Positions 8,042 to 15,917 of a DNA stretch of 64,000 nucleotides are shown in pieces (within the stretch, counting starts at the first letter, position 1; each line of letters begins with the position of its first letter). The notes below the pieces were generated by a model that was not told where the DNA came from, ran no database searches, and was given only the letters and a program-made list of their open reading frames with translations. The stretch is from assembly GCA_036490215.1 (NCBI GenBank), contig DASXEH010000055.1, forward strand, positions 1 to 64,000. The letters are read 5' to 3'. A program made the position numbers and the translations under genes. Origin of the DNA: JASHSH01 sp036490215 (GTDB lineage Bacteria > Pseudomonadota > Alphaproteobacteria > Rhodospirillales > Magnetospirillaceae).

Positions 8042-9439
8042 CTAGAATCTGAGGATCTTTCCCGGATTCATGATGTTGTCCGGGTCCAGCGTGTGCTTGA
8101 GCTGGCGCATCACCTCGACACCCTCACCGTGTTCGGCGACGAGAAAGTCGATCTTGCCGCTCCCGACGCCGTGTTCGCCGGTGCAAGTTCCATCCATGAC
8201 AATGGCGCGTTGAACCATTCGTTCATTGAGTTGGCTCGCTTCCGCGAATTCTTCCGGCTTGTTTGGGTCGAGAATGAAGGCCACATGGAAATTGCCGTCA
8301 CCCACATGCCCCAAGAGCACCGATGTCAAATCGGATTGGTCCAGGTCGCGTTTGGTTTCGGCGATGCATTCGGCCAGGCGCGATATCGGCACGCAAACAT
8401 CGGTCGCCCATCCGGTCGATCCGGGCCGCAGGGCCAACGCCGCGTAATAGGCGTCGTGCCGGCCTTTCCACAGCTTGCTGCGCTGCTCCGGAGTCTCCGC
8501 CCAGCGGAAGTCGCGCCCGCCATTCTCGCCGGCCAGATCTTTGACGATGCCCACCTGCTCCTCGACGCCGCGGGCGGTGCCATGGAATTCGAAGAACAGC
8601 GTCGGGGCGACGACATAATCGAGCTTGGCGTATTTGTTGACTGCGTCCAGTTGCTTGGCATCGAGCAGTTCGATGCGGGCGACGGGCACGCCAGCCTGAA
8701 TGGTGGCGACAACCGTGTCGACCGCCGCTTCTATGGACGGGAAGGGGCAGACGGCCGCCATCATCGATTCGGGTATGCCGTAAAGCCGCAGCGTAACCTC
8801 GGTGATCACGCCCAGCGTACCCTCGGAGCCCACGAAGAGCCGGGTAAGGTCGTAGCCTGCCGCCGATTTCCGTGCGCGCCGCGCCGTGCGAATGATGCGG
8901 CCGTCGGCCAGAACCACCGTCAGCGACAAGACGTTTTCGCGCATCGTGCCATAGCGGACGGCGTTGGTGCCCGAGGCGCGTGTCGCCGTCATCCCGCCCA
9001 GCGACGCATCTGCGCCGGGATCGATCGGGAAGAAGAGGCCGGTGTCGCGCAAATATTCGTTGAGCTGCTTGCGCGTCACGCCGGCCTGGACCGTACAGTC
9101 GAGGTCGGCGGGCGACACGCGCAGAACCTTGTTCATCTGCGACACGTCGATGCAGATACCGCCTTCGAGCGCGGCCACATGACCTTCGAGGGACGTACCC
9201 GTGCCGAACGGAATCACCGGCACCTTGTGCTGTGCGCAGAGCCGGACCACATCGGCGATCTCTTCGGTCGTCTGGGCGAACACCACGGCATCGGGCGGCG
9301 CTGCGGCGTGATAGCTTTCATCCTTGCCGTGCCGGTCGCGGATGCCCGCCGATGTCGAAATGCGATCGCCGAGCCGGGCGCGCAATTGCTCGACGACGAT
9401 CTGGACCGAGGCGTTGCGCGGAGAAACGGGAGCGTTCAT
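8042..9439 (-). CDS. FAD-binding 2-hydroxyacid dehydrogenase (GlcD / D-lactate dehydrogenase-like)
   Basis: The protein has 465 residues. The PCMH/VAO-type FAD domain includes PVIPFGTGTSLEGHVAALEG, the segment DPGADASLGGMTATRASGTN and LFVGSEGTLGVITEVTLRLYG. The C-terminal cap ends with GHVGDGNFHVAFILD, GEHGVGSGKI and TLDPDNIMNPGKI, as in D-lactate dehydrogenase (cytochrome) and glycolate oxidase GlcD. The start is ATG 9437-9439 (MNAPVSPRN), 22 bases after the GntR stop; the longer open frame overlaps the GntR gene and has no family similarity. With the FMN enzyme downstream it gives the operon a matched pair of hydroxyacid dehydrogenases, probably of opposite stereospecificity. Confidence 0.92.
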   Translation of the reverse strand: MNAPVSPRNASVQIVVEQLRARLGDRISTSAGIRDRHGKDESYHAAAPPDAVVFAQTTEEIADVVRLCAQHKVPVIPFGTGTSLEGHVAALEGGICIDVSQMNKVLRVSPADLDCTVQAGVTRKQLNEYLRDTGLFFPIDPGADASLGGMTATRASGTNAVRYGTMRENVLSLTVVLADGRIIRTARRARKSAAGYDLTRLFVGSEGTLGVITEVTLRLYGIPESMMAAVCPFPSIEAAVDTVVATIQAGVPVARIELLDAKQLDAVNKYAKLDYVVAPTLFFEFHGTARGVEEQVGIVKDLAGENGGRDFRWAETPEQRSKLWKGRHDAYYAALALRPGSTGWATDVCVPISRLAECIAETKRDLDQSDLTSVLLGHVGDGNFHVAFILDPNKPEEFAEASQLNERMVQRAIVMDGTCTGEHGVGSGKIDFLVAEHGEGVEVMRQLKHTLDPDNIMNPGKILRF

Positions 9440-9461
9440 GGAGCGGGCGATCCGCGACGGC

Positions 9462-10226
9462 TCACGACATGACCGCCGGCAAGGGGGATCGCGGCGCGGC
9501 ATCGGGCACGGCGGTCCATACATTTTCGGTAGAGCGCACATGTGCATAGGCCGCGCGGCGTGCCGCCTCGGGATCGCGCGCGCGAATCGCCTCCAGGATA
9601 TCGAGATGTTGCTGTTCGACGTCGATCTTGCCTTCTTTGGCATTCGTCGACGACAGAATGATCTCATAGCCGCGTTGCACGAAGACCTTGATCAACTTCG
9701 ATAGCCCGTGGGTCGTATGCACAAGCGCGATATTATGCGAAGCCTCGGCGATCGACTGATGGAAGTCGAGATCGCGTTTGGCCAGCGTGGCGATGTTTTT
9801 GGAGCGGCCCTGCATCTGTGCGTCCAACGCGGCCTGAAGCTTATCCAGATCTGCCCGGGTCGCCCGTACCGCCGCCAGAGAAGCGGCATGTGCTTCGATC
9901 ACGACGCGCATTTCGATCAGATCGCGAATCGCAGACGGGTGCCGTTCCAGCATTTGCGACAGCGGTTCGGTGACTGTGGCCTTGGTCAGTTCGGTGACCA
10001 CCGCGCCACCGTTGCGCGCCGGCTCGATCAGGCCGCGGGAACGCAGCTCGGAGAGGGCTTCCCGCAACGATGGACGGGACACACCGATCTGTTTCGCTAG
10101 CTCTCGTTCCGAGGGAAGCCCTTCGCCAGGACGCAGCCGACCCTCGACGATCATGTGTTCGAGCTGGCGGGCAATGACATCCGACAGGCGCAATGTAGGA
10201 GGCAACGTGATCGGCTTGAATATCAA
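9462..10226 (-). CDS. GntR-family regulator, FadR subfamily (FCD domain)
   Basis: The protein has 254 residues when started at TTG 10224-10226, which has a strong AGGAGA site six bases upstream. The longer frame adds about 110 residues of non-family sequence. The N-terminal winged HTH reads GEGLPSERELAKQIGVSRPS and LREALSELRSRGLIE. The C-terminal all-helical FCD domain has the metal/ligand signature RDLDFHQSIAEASHN. FCD regulators usually sense small acids such as lactate or glycolate. It heads the hydroxyacid-dehydrogenase operon and is divergent from the sugar ABC operon. A TGGTCTGACCA palindrome lies between them. Confidence 0.92.
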   Translation of the reverse strand: MIFKPITLPPTLRLSDVIARQLEHMIVEGRLRPGEGLPSERELAKQIGVSRPSLREALSELRSRGLIEPARNGGAVVTELTKATVTEPLSQMLERHPSAIRDLIEMRVVIEAHAASLAAVRATRADLDKLQAALDAQMQGRSKNIATLAKRDLDFHQSIAEASHNIALVHTTHGLSKLIKVFVQRGYEIILSSTNAKEGKIDVEQQHLDILEAIRARDPEAARRAAYAHVRSTENVWTAVPDAAPRSPLPAVMS

Positions 10227-10384
10227 AAATCTTCTCCTGCGTGCCCGACGCCAATCTGACGCGTGAGTACGAAGAACCCCGGGACGAGTCGCGGCGCAGT
10301 TATAGCAAGACCGTCGCTGGCGCTGAACGGTGACAGTCGTTGGACGACATAGCCGATCACCATTCCTCCTCGTCCACTCGACTC

Positions 10385-10432
10385 TTGACAGTAGCATTTG
10401 CTCTGTGGTCGTAATGGTCTGACCAGTATTAC
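10385..10432 (+). promoter_or_regulatory. Probable promoter and GntR/FCD operator for the sugar ABC operon
   Basis: TTGACA lies at 10385-10390. Downstream is the palindrome TGGTCTGACCA (10415-10425), framed by GTAAT (10411-10415) and ATTAC (10428-10432). TGGTC-N-GACCA is the classical core bound by FadR-subfamily GntR proteins such as LldR/PdhR types. Its position at or just past the expected -10 region suggests repression. The rest of the 331-base gap 10227-10557 holds nothing else recognisable. Confidence 0.65.
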
Positions 10433-10557
10433 CAAAAACGACCTGGCGTACAAGCCGGATATTGGGGAGGACGGGACGTGTCAGGAGCGGTTTGCCGCTT
10501 TGCATCGCTGCGACCAAGCGTGATCGCACATGTCGTGACGCACCCCCGCGCAGGCGC

Positions 10558-11547
10558 ATGATGATGGGCGGTCTTCTTCAGCGCGCACACTTCACCCAGG
10601 AACGAATCGTCTTCGCGATCACGGTCGCGCTGTTCCTGCTGTTTGCGGTGACGCTCGACCGCTTCCTGACCTCGGTCAATCTGCTTTCGCTTCTGCAAAG
10701 TGTTTCGGTGCTCGGCATTCTCGGTGTTGGTATGGCGATCGTGGTGATCGGGCGCGGCATCGACCTGTCGATCGTTGCGACGATGGCGATTCCCGTCGCC
10801 TGGGTTCTCTACATGATGAACCAGGGCGTGCCGATTGCCGCGGCCTTCGGGTTGGGCGTCGGATTCTCGATCGGCGTCGGCCTTCTCAACGGCTTTTTCA
10901 TTGCTTATGTCGAGGTTCCGGCGTTGTTCGCGACCTTGGCCATGGGCGCCTTCGTCTACGGCTTTGGACGTTCGCAACTCTTCAATCAAGACATCATCTA
11001 TCTGCCGACCACATCGACATGGATCGCCGATATCGGTCGTATGCATGTGGCTCAGATTCCGATAGCGGTGTTGTTCTTCGCCGTCGTCTGCGCGGTCGCC
11101 TATCTCGGTCTTAAATACACGAAGATCGGCCGCTTTTTCTATTTGATGGGCGAAAATTATCTGGCGGCACGCATCACAGGTATCCCGACACGCCCGATGA
11201 TCGTCATTCAATATGCGCTGTCGTCCCTGATCGCATTCATCGCGGGCATCGTCACTGCCGCTGCGGTGACCAGCATGAACTCGCGCGTGGTCAATTCGAC
11301 GCTGATCTACGACGTCATTCTTGTCGTCGTGGTCGGCGGTATCGGGCTGAGCGGCGGCAAGGGCGGCATTCGCAACGTGATTGTCGGCACGCTGCTGATC
11401 GGCATCCTGCTCAACGGGATGACCATCCTCGATATTCCCTTCACGCTCCAGAATCTGATCAAGAGCGCCATTCTTCTCGTGGCGATCCTGGTCGACAGCG
11501 CGATCAACCCACGTGATGAACAAACCAGTCAGCAGGGGGATATCTGA
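10558..11547 (+). CDS. Sugar-type ABC transporter permease (RbsC-like)
   Basis: The protein has about 329 residues from the ATG cluster at 10558-10566. It has roughly ten hydrophobic segments and the BPD_transp_2 signatures VIGRGIDLSI near residue 65 and IGLSGGKGGIRNVIVGTLLIG near 270. It forms the membrane channel with the second permease (12697-14820) and is energised by the double ATPase at 15914. The longer frame from 10462 adds polar sequence and is not preferred. It is the first gene of the operon; the binding protein follows after 78 bases. Confidence 0.9.
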   Translation: MMMGGLLQRAHFTQERIVFAITVALFLLFAVTLDRFLTSVNLLSLLQSVSVLGILGVGMAIVVIGRGIDLSIVATMAIPVAWVLYMMNQGVPIAAAFGLGVGFSIGVGLLNGFFIAYVEVPALFATLAMGAFVYGFGRSQLFNQDIIYLPTTSTWIADIGRMHVAQIPIAVLFFAVVCAVAYLGLKYTKIGRFFYLMGENYLAARITGIPTRPMIVIQYALSSLIAFIAGIVTAAAVTSMNSRVVNSTLIYDVILVVVVGGIGLSGGKGGIRNVIVGTLLIGILLNGMTILDIPFTLQNLIKSAILLVAILVDSAINPRDEQTSQQGDI

Positions 11548-11625
11548 GCGTGCGACCGCCAACCGGTGCGGCCGCGATCCCATCAATTCAACGACAATAA
11601 AGTCTCGAACACGGAGGAGGAAACT

Positions 11626-12630
11626 ATGGTACGCGGTAAATTGTTAGCAGCGCTCTGCGCGAGTTTTGTCTTGAGTTCATCGGTCGCGATGGCCGATGGT
11701 CTGGTCGATCCGGGCCGGGCCCCTTATGTCGATGCTATGAAGGGCAAGAAGGTCGTTTTCTTGCCGTTGGCGATGGGTTTCGATCTCGCCGAAGGTTGGA
11801 CCAGCGGCGTTCGCCAGACTGTGGTGAGTAATGGCGGTACCTTCTCGATCCGCGACCCGAACTGGAGCACCGACGCCGGCGCCCAGGCGCTGACCGAACT
11901 GATCGCTGAAAAGCCCGATCTGATCGTCGTGCATAATCCCGACGTCCAGTCCTATGCGCGTCTGAACGAAAAGGCGGAGAAGGCCGGCATCTATATCGTT
12001 CAGGTCAACATGCGCTCCAGCTATTCGACCGACGGCTATGTCGGCGCCGACTGGCTGAAAGTAGGTGAGGCCGAGGCCAATGCACTGGTGAAAAAATGCG
12101 GCGCCGGCACTTCGGGCAAGGTTGCAATCGTTCAGGGCGTGCTGACCGCCGCTACGAGCGTCTATCAGATCGGACCGATCCTCGACGTCTTCTCCAAGCA
12201 TCCCGAAATCAAGGTCGTCTCGAACCAGGCGGCGGATTGGGATGCCAGCAAGGCCAAGGCTCTGACGACGACGGTCTTGCAGCAGAACCCGGATCTGTGC
12301 GGTCTGATCAGCTTCTGGGACGGCATGGCGATCGGCAGTTCCGCCGCCATCCGCGAGGCGAACAAGACCGGCAGCGTCTATGTCGTCACCAACGGCGGCG
12401 GCGAAAAGATGGCCTGCGACAATCTCGAGAACGGGAACTTCGATGAATATGTCAGCTTCGACGTGCCGCGCCAGGCCGCCGATATGGGCGACATCATCAA
12501 AACCCTGTTCCAGAGCAAGCTGAAGCCGGGCACGATCAAGGTTTCGCTCTATACGCCGAATCAGATTTTGACCAAGGCGAGCCTGAAGCCTGACACGTGC
12601 TGGAACATGAAGGACCTTCCGAAGTCCTGA
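11626..12630 (+). CDS. Periplasmic sugar-binding protein of ABC transporter
   Basis: The protein has 334 residues. A Sec signal peptide (MVRGKLLAALCASFVLSSSV, cleavage near AMA-DG) precedes a type-I periplasmic binding fold of the ribose/galactose class, with KKVVFLPLAMGFD, PDLIVVHNPDVQSYARLNEK, GYVGADWLKVGE and the terminal part ending CWNMKDLPKS. GGAGGAGG just before ATG 11626 is a strong ribosome site. It captures the substrate for the two RbsC-like permeases. The ligand is unknown; the neighbouring lactonase-like and hydratase-like genes suggest a sugar acid or lactone-forming sugar. Confidence 0.9.
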   Translation: MVRGKLLAALCASFVLSSSVAMADGLVDPGRAPYVDAMKGKKVVFLPLAMGFDLAEGWTSGVRQTVVSNGGTFSIRDPNWSTDAGAQALTELIAEKPDLIVVHNPDVQSYARLNEKAEKAGIYIVQVNMRSSYSTDGYVGADWLKVGEAEANALVKKCGAGTSGKVAIVQGVLTAATSVYQIGPILDVFSKHPEIKVVSNQAADWDASKAKALTTTVLQQNPDLCGLISFWDGMAIGSSAAIREANKTGSVYVVTNGGGEKMACDNLENGNFDEYVSFDVPRQAADMGDIIKTLFQSKLKPGTIKVSLYTPNQILTKASLKPDTCWNMKDLPKS

Positions 12631-12639
12631 TTGGATTGT

Positions 12640-12665
12640 GGGCGGCCGGCTCGCTCCGGCCGCCC
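12640..12665 (+). terminator. Strong GC hairpin inside the operon (attenuator or processing site)
   Basis: GGGCGGCCGG (12640-12649) pairs perfectly with CCGGCCGCCC (12656-12665) around a CTCGCT loop. It stands just after the binding-protein stop and lacks a T-run. Such hairpins commonly stabilise the binding-protein message or partly terminate transcription, so that binding protein exceeds permease. Confidence 0.7.
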
Positions 12666-12696
12666 TCCTGTGCGAAAAAGATCGAGGTTTCTGTTC

Positions 12697-14820
12697 ATGG
12701 CCGGTACTGATGCCTTCGTGCGCTGGCGCTATCGCTTCGTGCCGGATCACGTCGTTGGCGAAATCCTATCCAAGCGGTGGACCGACAACCTCATCCCGCT
12801 CTTCTTTCTGCTGATGACCGTCCTCGTCTTCGGCGCGGCGATCCAAGACTTCTATTCCCTCGGTTACCTAATCACCGCAGCCCGCCAACTCGGCGAGTTC
12901 CTTCTGATCGTTATCGGCTTGCTGATCGTGATGCTGGGCGGCGGCATCGACCTTAGCGTCGGCTCGAATTTCGCGCTCGCCAATATCGTCGGCCTGATCG
13001 CCATGAACGTTCTGGGCTGGCCGGTCTGGACGTCGCTCATCTGCACCATTCTGGCCACCGGCGCCGTCGGCCTGATCAACGGCATTCTGGTCGGCTATCT
13101 GCGTCTGCGCGCCTTCCTGACGACGCTGGTTACGCTGATCATGGTGCGTGCCGTCGTCGATATCCTGTTGCTGAAATTTTCCGTACCGATTTCCGGCGCC
13201 ACACCTGATTCCGATTTGTGGGAATACATCGGCGACGGGACGATGCTTGGTTTGCCGTTCAGCTTCGTCGTTGCGGCAGCGATCGCGATCGTCGTTCATA
13301 TTTTCCTGAGCCGCTCGCGCCCCGGCTGGCATGTGGCCGCCGTGGGAGGATCGCGGCGCTCGGCTTTCAATATCGGCATCCCGGTGCGCCGCACCGTGTG
13401 CATGACCTATATCCTGTCTGGCGCCTTGGCGGGGATCGCCGGATTTCTCTACGCGGCGCGTCTGGGTGGCGCCGGTGCGGACACCGGCGTCGGGCTCGAT
13501 ATCGGCGCTTTGACGGCGGCGGTTCTCGGCGGCAACAGCCTTGGCGGCGGCCGCGGATCGGTCGCCAAGGGCATACTCGGTGCAATCATCGTTCTCGTGA
13601 TCACCAATGGGCTGGTGCGGCTTGGCTTCCAGAGCGGCGCGACGTCGATGTTTCTCGGCGCGATTTTGCTTCTGGCGGTTTCGATTGATGTGCGCTGGTT
13701 CAAGAACCGGCACAAAGTCCTATCGAAGGTCTATGTGTCGCCGACCTATTTCCAGCTTCCGCCGCGGCCATCGACGCTGCCTGATTCGGGCTCGCCCTAT
13801 GCGCTGAATGACAAGCTGCGCAATGTAGAAGTCATCGGCCTCGACCAGATCGAGGGTCCGGAGGATGTGATCCTCGATCGCGACAACAATCTCTATTGTG
13901 GATCGCGCCACGGCGACATCATCAAGTTTTTCGGGCCGGATCACAAACGGTCGGAAATCTTCGCCCATATCGGTGGGCACCCGCTGGGCATGGCCTTCGA
14001 CCGCGAGGGCAACATCCAGGTCTGCGTCGGCGGTATGGGTCTTTATGCCGTTTCGCCCAAGGGCGAAGTGCGCAAGATGACGGACGAGACCAACCGGTCA
14101 CCGCGGTCGATCGTCGATGACGCACGCGTGCGGTTCGCCGACGATCTTGATGTCGCACCCGATGGTCGGATTTTCTTCAGCGAGGCCTCGATCCGCTATG
14201 AGTCGCAGGATTGGGCGGTTGACGGCGTCGAGTGCCGGCCCAATGGCCGCGTGATCTGCCATGACCCGCGCAACGGTACGACGCGTACGGTGTTGCGCAA
14301 TATCCGGCTCGCCAACGGCATCTGTATGGCGTCGGACGGCCAGTCGCTTCTGCTCAACGAAACCTGGGCTTGCCGTGTGCTGCGCTATTGGTTCGATGGT
14401 CCGAAGGCCGGCAAGGTCGAAGTCGTGCTTGAAGGACTTCCCGGATATCCCGACAACGTCAATCGGGCGTCGGACGGCAACTACTGGCTCGCCCTGGTCG
14501 GGATGCGGACGCCGGTGCTCGATCTGGCTTTGCGCAAGCCCGGGTTCCGCCGCCGCATGGCGCGCCGCATCCCTATGGACGAGTGGCTGTTCCCCAACAT
14601 CAACACGGGCTGCGTCGTCAAATTCGATGAGCAGGGCAACATCTTGGACGCGCTGTGGGATCTTGGCGGCCAGAATCACCCGATGATTACCTCGATGCGC
14701 GAGCATCGCGGGCACCTCTATATCGGCGGCATCTATAACAACCGCATTGGCAAGTATCGCATCCCCGGCGCCGACCCGAACTGGACTGCCCAAGACCACT
14801 ATTGGGGGCCTGTGCGATGA
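12697..14820 (+). CDS. ABC transporter permease fused to a strictosidine-synthase/SMP-30-like beta-propeller
   Basis: The protein has 707 residues. Residues 1 to about 345 are an RbsC-like permease (LGGGIDLSVGSNFALANIVG and AVLGGNSLGGGRGSVAKGIL). Residues from about 370 to the end are a six-bladed propeller of the APMAP/strictosidine-synthase-like group, with FADDLDVAPDGRIFFSEAS, RNIRLANGICMASDGQSLLL, PGYPDNVNRASDG and INTGCVVKFDEQGNILDALW. Propellers of this family act as lactonases or arylesterases, so transport and hydrolysis may be coupled. If the permease topology is standard the propeller would lie on one face of the membrane; which face needs testing. The frame is continuous with no stop between domains, so this is a true fusion. 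Confidence 0.9.
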   Translation: MAGTDAFVRWRYRFVPDHVVGEILSKRWTDNLIPLFFLLMTVLVFGAAIQDFYSLGYLITAARQLGEFLLIVIGLLIVMLGGGIDLSVGSNFALANIVGLIAMNVLGWPVWTSLICTILATGAVGLINGILVGYLRLRAFLTTLVTLIMVRAVVDILLLKFSVPISGATPDSDLWEYIGDGTMLGLPFSFVVAAAIAIVVHIFLSRSRPGWHVAAVGGSRRSAFNIGIPVRRTVCMTYILSGALAGIAGFLYAARLGGAGADTGVGLDIGALTAAVLGGNSLGGGRGSVAKGILGAIIVLVITNGLVRLGFQSGATSMFLGAILLLAVSIDVRWFKNRHKVLSKVYVSPTYFQLPPRPSTLPDSGSPYALNDKLRNVEVIGLDQIEGPEDVILDRDNNLYCGSRHGDIIKFFGPDHKRSEIFAHIGGHPLGMAFDREGNIQVCVGGMGLYAVSPKGEVRKMTDETNRSPRSIVDDARVRFADDLDVAPDGRIFFSEASIRYESQDWAVDGVECRPNGRVICHDPRNGTTRTVLRNIRLANGICMASDGQSLLLNETWACRVLRYWFDGPKAGKVEVVLEGLPGYPDNVNRASDGNYWLALVGMRTPVLDLALRKPGFRRRMARRIPMDEWLFPNINTGCVVKFDEQGNILDALWDLGGQNHPMITSMREHRGHLYIGGIYNNRIGKYRIPGADPNWTAQDHYWGPVR

Positions 14821-15917
14821 TCATGGGGCCGATCCGTCGCGCGATCGATCGCTTCCGGGGCGCGGGAAGTGCCGCCATCACGCTGCCCCCAATGGATGGC
14901 GCGATCAGGCCGAACCAGGCGATCGAGGTGGCCACGCTGGTGCTTGAGATCGAAGCGCCCGACAATCTGGTCTTCGACGGGCGCAACATCTTCTTTTCGA
15001 ACGGCGCCGCCGTGCTGTCGTTCGATCCGGCGGCGACGACACCGCGGCCGGAAACCATCGCTACATTCGATCATCCGGTCACTTGTCTGGCCGCGAGTGC
15101 GGAAGGGACTGTGATTGCCGGCCTGAACGACGGCGCCATTCTATTCGCTGCGGGGCCGCGCAAAGGCCAGCGCTTGGCGGAGGTCGGCGCGAAACCCTCC
15201 TGTCCCACGGCGCTGCTGATCGATGGCGGAACGCTGATCGTGTGCCACGGCTCGCGGCAGAACGCGCCGCTGAACTGGAAGCACGATCTGATGCAACTCA
15301 ACGCCAGCGGTTCGGTATGGCGGATCGACTTGGCCGGTGGAGCGCCCACATGCCTTGCCGATGGGCTGGCCTTTCCCTATGGGCTCGCGGCCGACAGTGC
15401 CCGCGAGATCGCCATTTCTGAAAGCTGGCGGCATCGGGTCGTTTCCGCCCGGTCATCCGACACGCCGCTGCTCGACAATCTTCCCGGTTATCCGGCGCGG
15501 TTGGCGCCGGCGGTTGGAGGCGGGTATTGGCTGTGTGTTTTCGCGCCGCGCAGCCGGCTGGTTGAGTTCGTGCTGCACGAACGTGACTTCTGCGCCGACA
15601 TGTTTCGCGAAGTCGAGCCTGACTACTGGATCGCGCCCTCTCTGACATCGGGGCGCAGCTTCCTCGAGCCGCTGCAAGGTGGCGCGATCAAACAGCTGGG
15701 CATCCTGAAGCCGTGGGCGCCCAGCCGGTCCTACGGCCTGCTGATCCGCCTCGATGCCAAATTCCTGCCGGTGGCCAGCTATCACAGCCGCGCGGATGGC
15801 GTACGCCATGGTTTGACCAGTTGCGTCGATCTTGGCGATCGGGTGCTGGTGGCCAGCAAGGGCGGCAATGCGATCATCGCGCTCGATGCTGCGGCCCAGG
15901 CCGGAGACGCGCCATGA
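14817..15917 (+). CDS. SMP-30/strictosidine-synthase-like propeller protein (putative lactonase)
   Basis: The protein has 366 residues and starts at ATG 14817, overlapping the preceding TGA (ATGA), so translation is coupled. The sequence has the repeated propeller pattern, with APDNLVFDGRNIFFSNGAA, LADGLAFPYGLAADSAREIA, ISESWRHRVV and LPGYPARLAPAVGGGYWLCV. These correspond to the strand and ligand positions of strictosidine-synthase-like enzymes and parallel the propeller fused to the upstream permease. No signal peptide is seen. A lactonase-type hydrolase acting on the transported sugar derivative is inferred. The sequence is divergent, and the catalytic metal ligands cannot be assigned with confidence. 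Confidence 0.72.
   Translation: MIMGPIRRAIDRFRGAGSAAITLPPMDGAIRPNQAIEVATLVLEIEAPDNLVFDGRNIFFSNGAAVLSFDPAATTPRPETIATFDHPVTCLAASAEGTVIAGLNDGAILFAAGPRKGQRLAEVGAKPSCPTALLIDGGTLIVCHGSRQNAPLNWKHDLMQLNASGSVWRIDLAGGAPTCLADGLAFPYGLAADSAREIAISESWRHRVVSARSSDTPLLDNLPGYPARLAPAVGGGYWLCVFAPRSRLVEFVLHERDFCADMFREVEPDYWIAPSLTSGRSFLEPLQGGAIKQLGILKPWAPSRSYGLLIRLDAKFLPVASYHSRADGVRHGLTSCVDLGDRVLVASKGGNAIIALDAAAQAGDAP

Noticed and set aside
7709..9472. 587-codon plus-strand frame opposite the hydroxyacid dehydrogenase genes
   Set aside because: It covers two real minus-strand genes and lacks any recognisable domain; shadow frame.
10462..10557. N-terminal extension of the first sugar permease
   Set aside because: The 32 extra residues are polar and Arg-rich and unlike RbsC N-termini; the ATG cluster at 10558 fits better.
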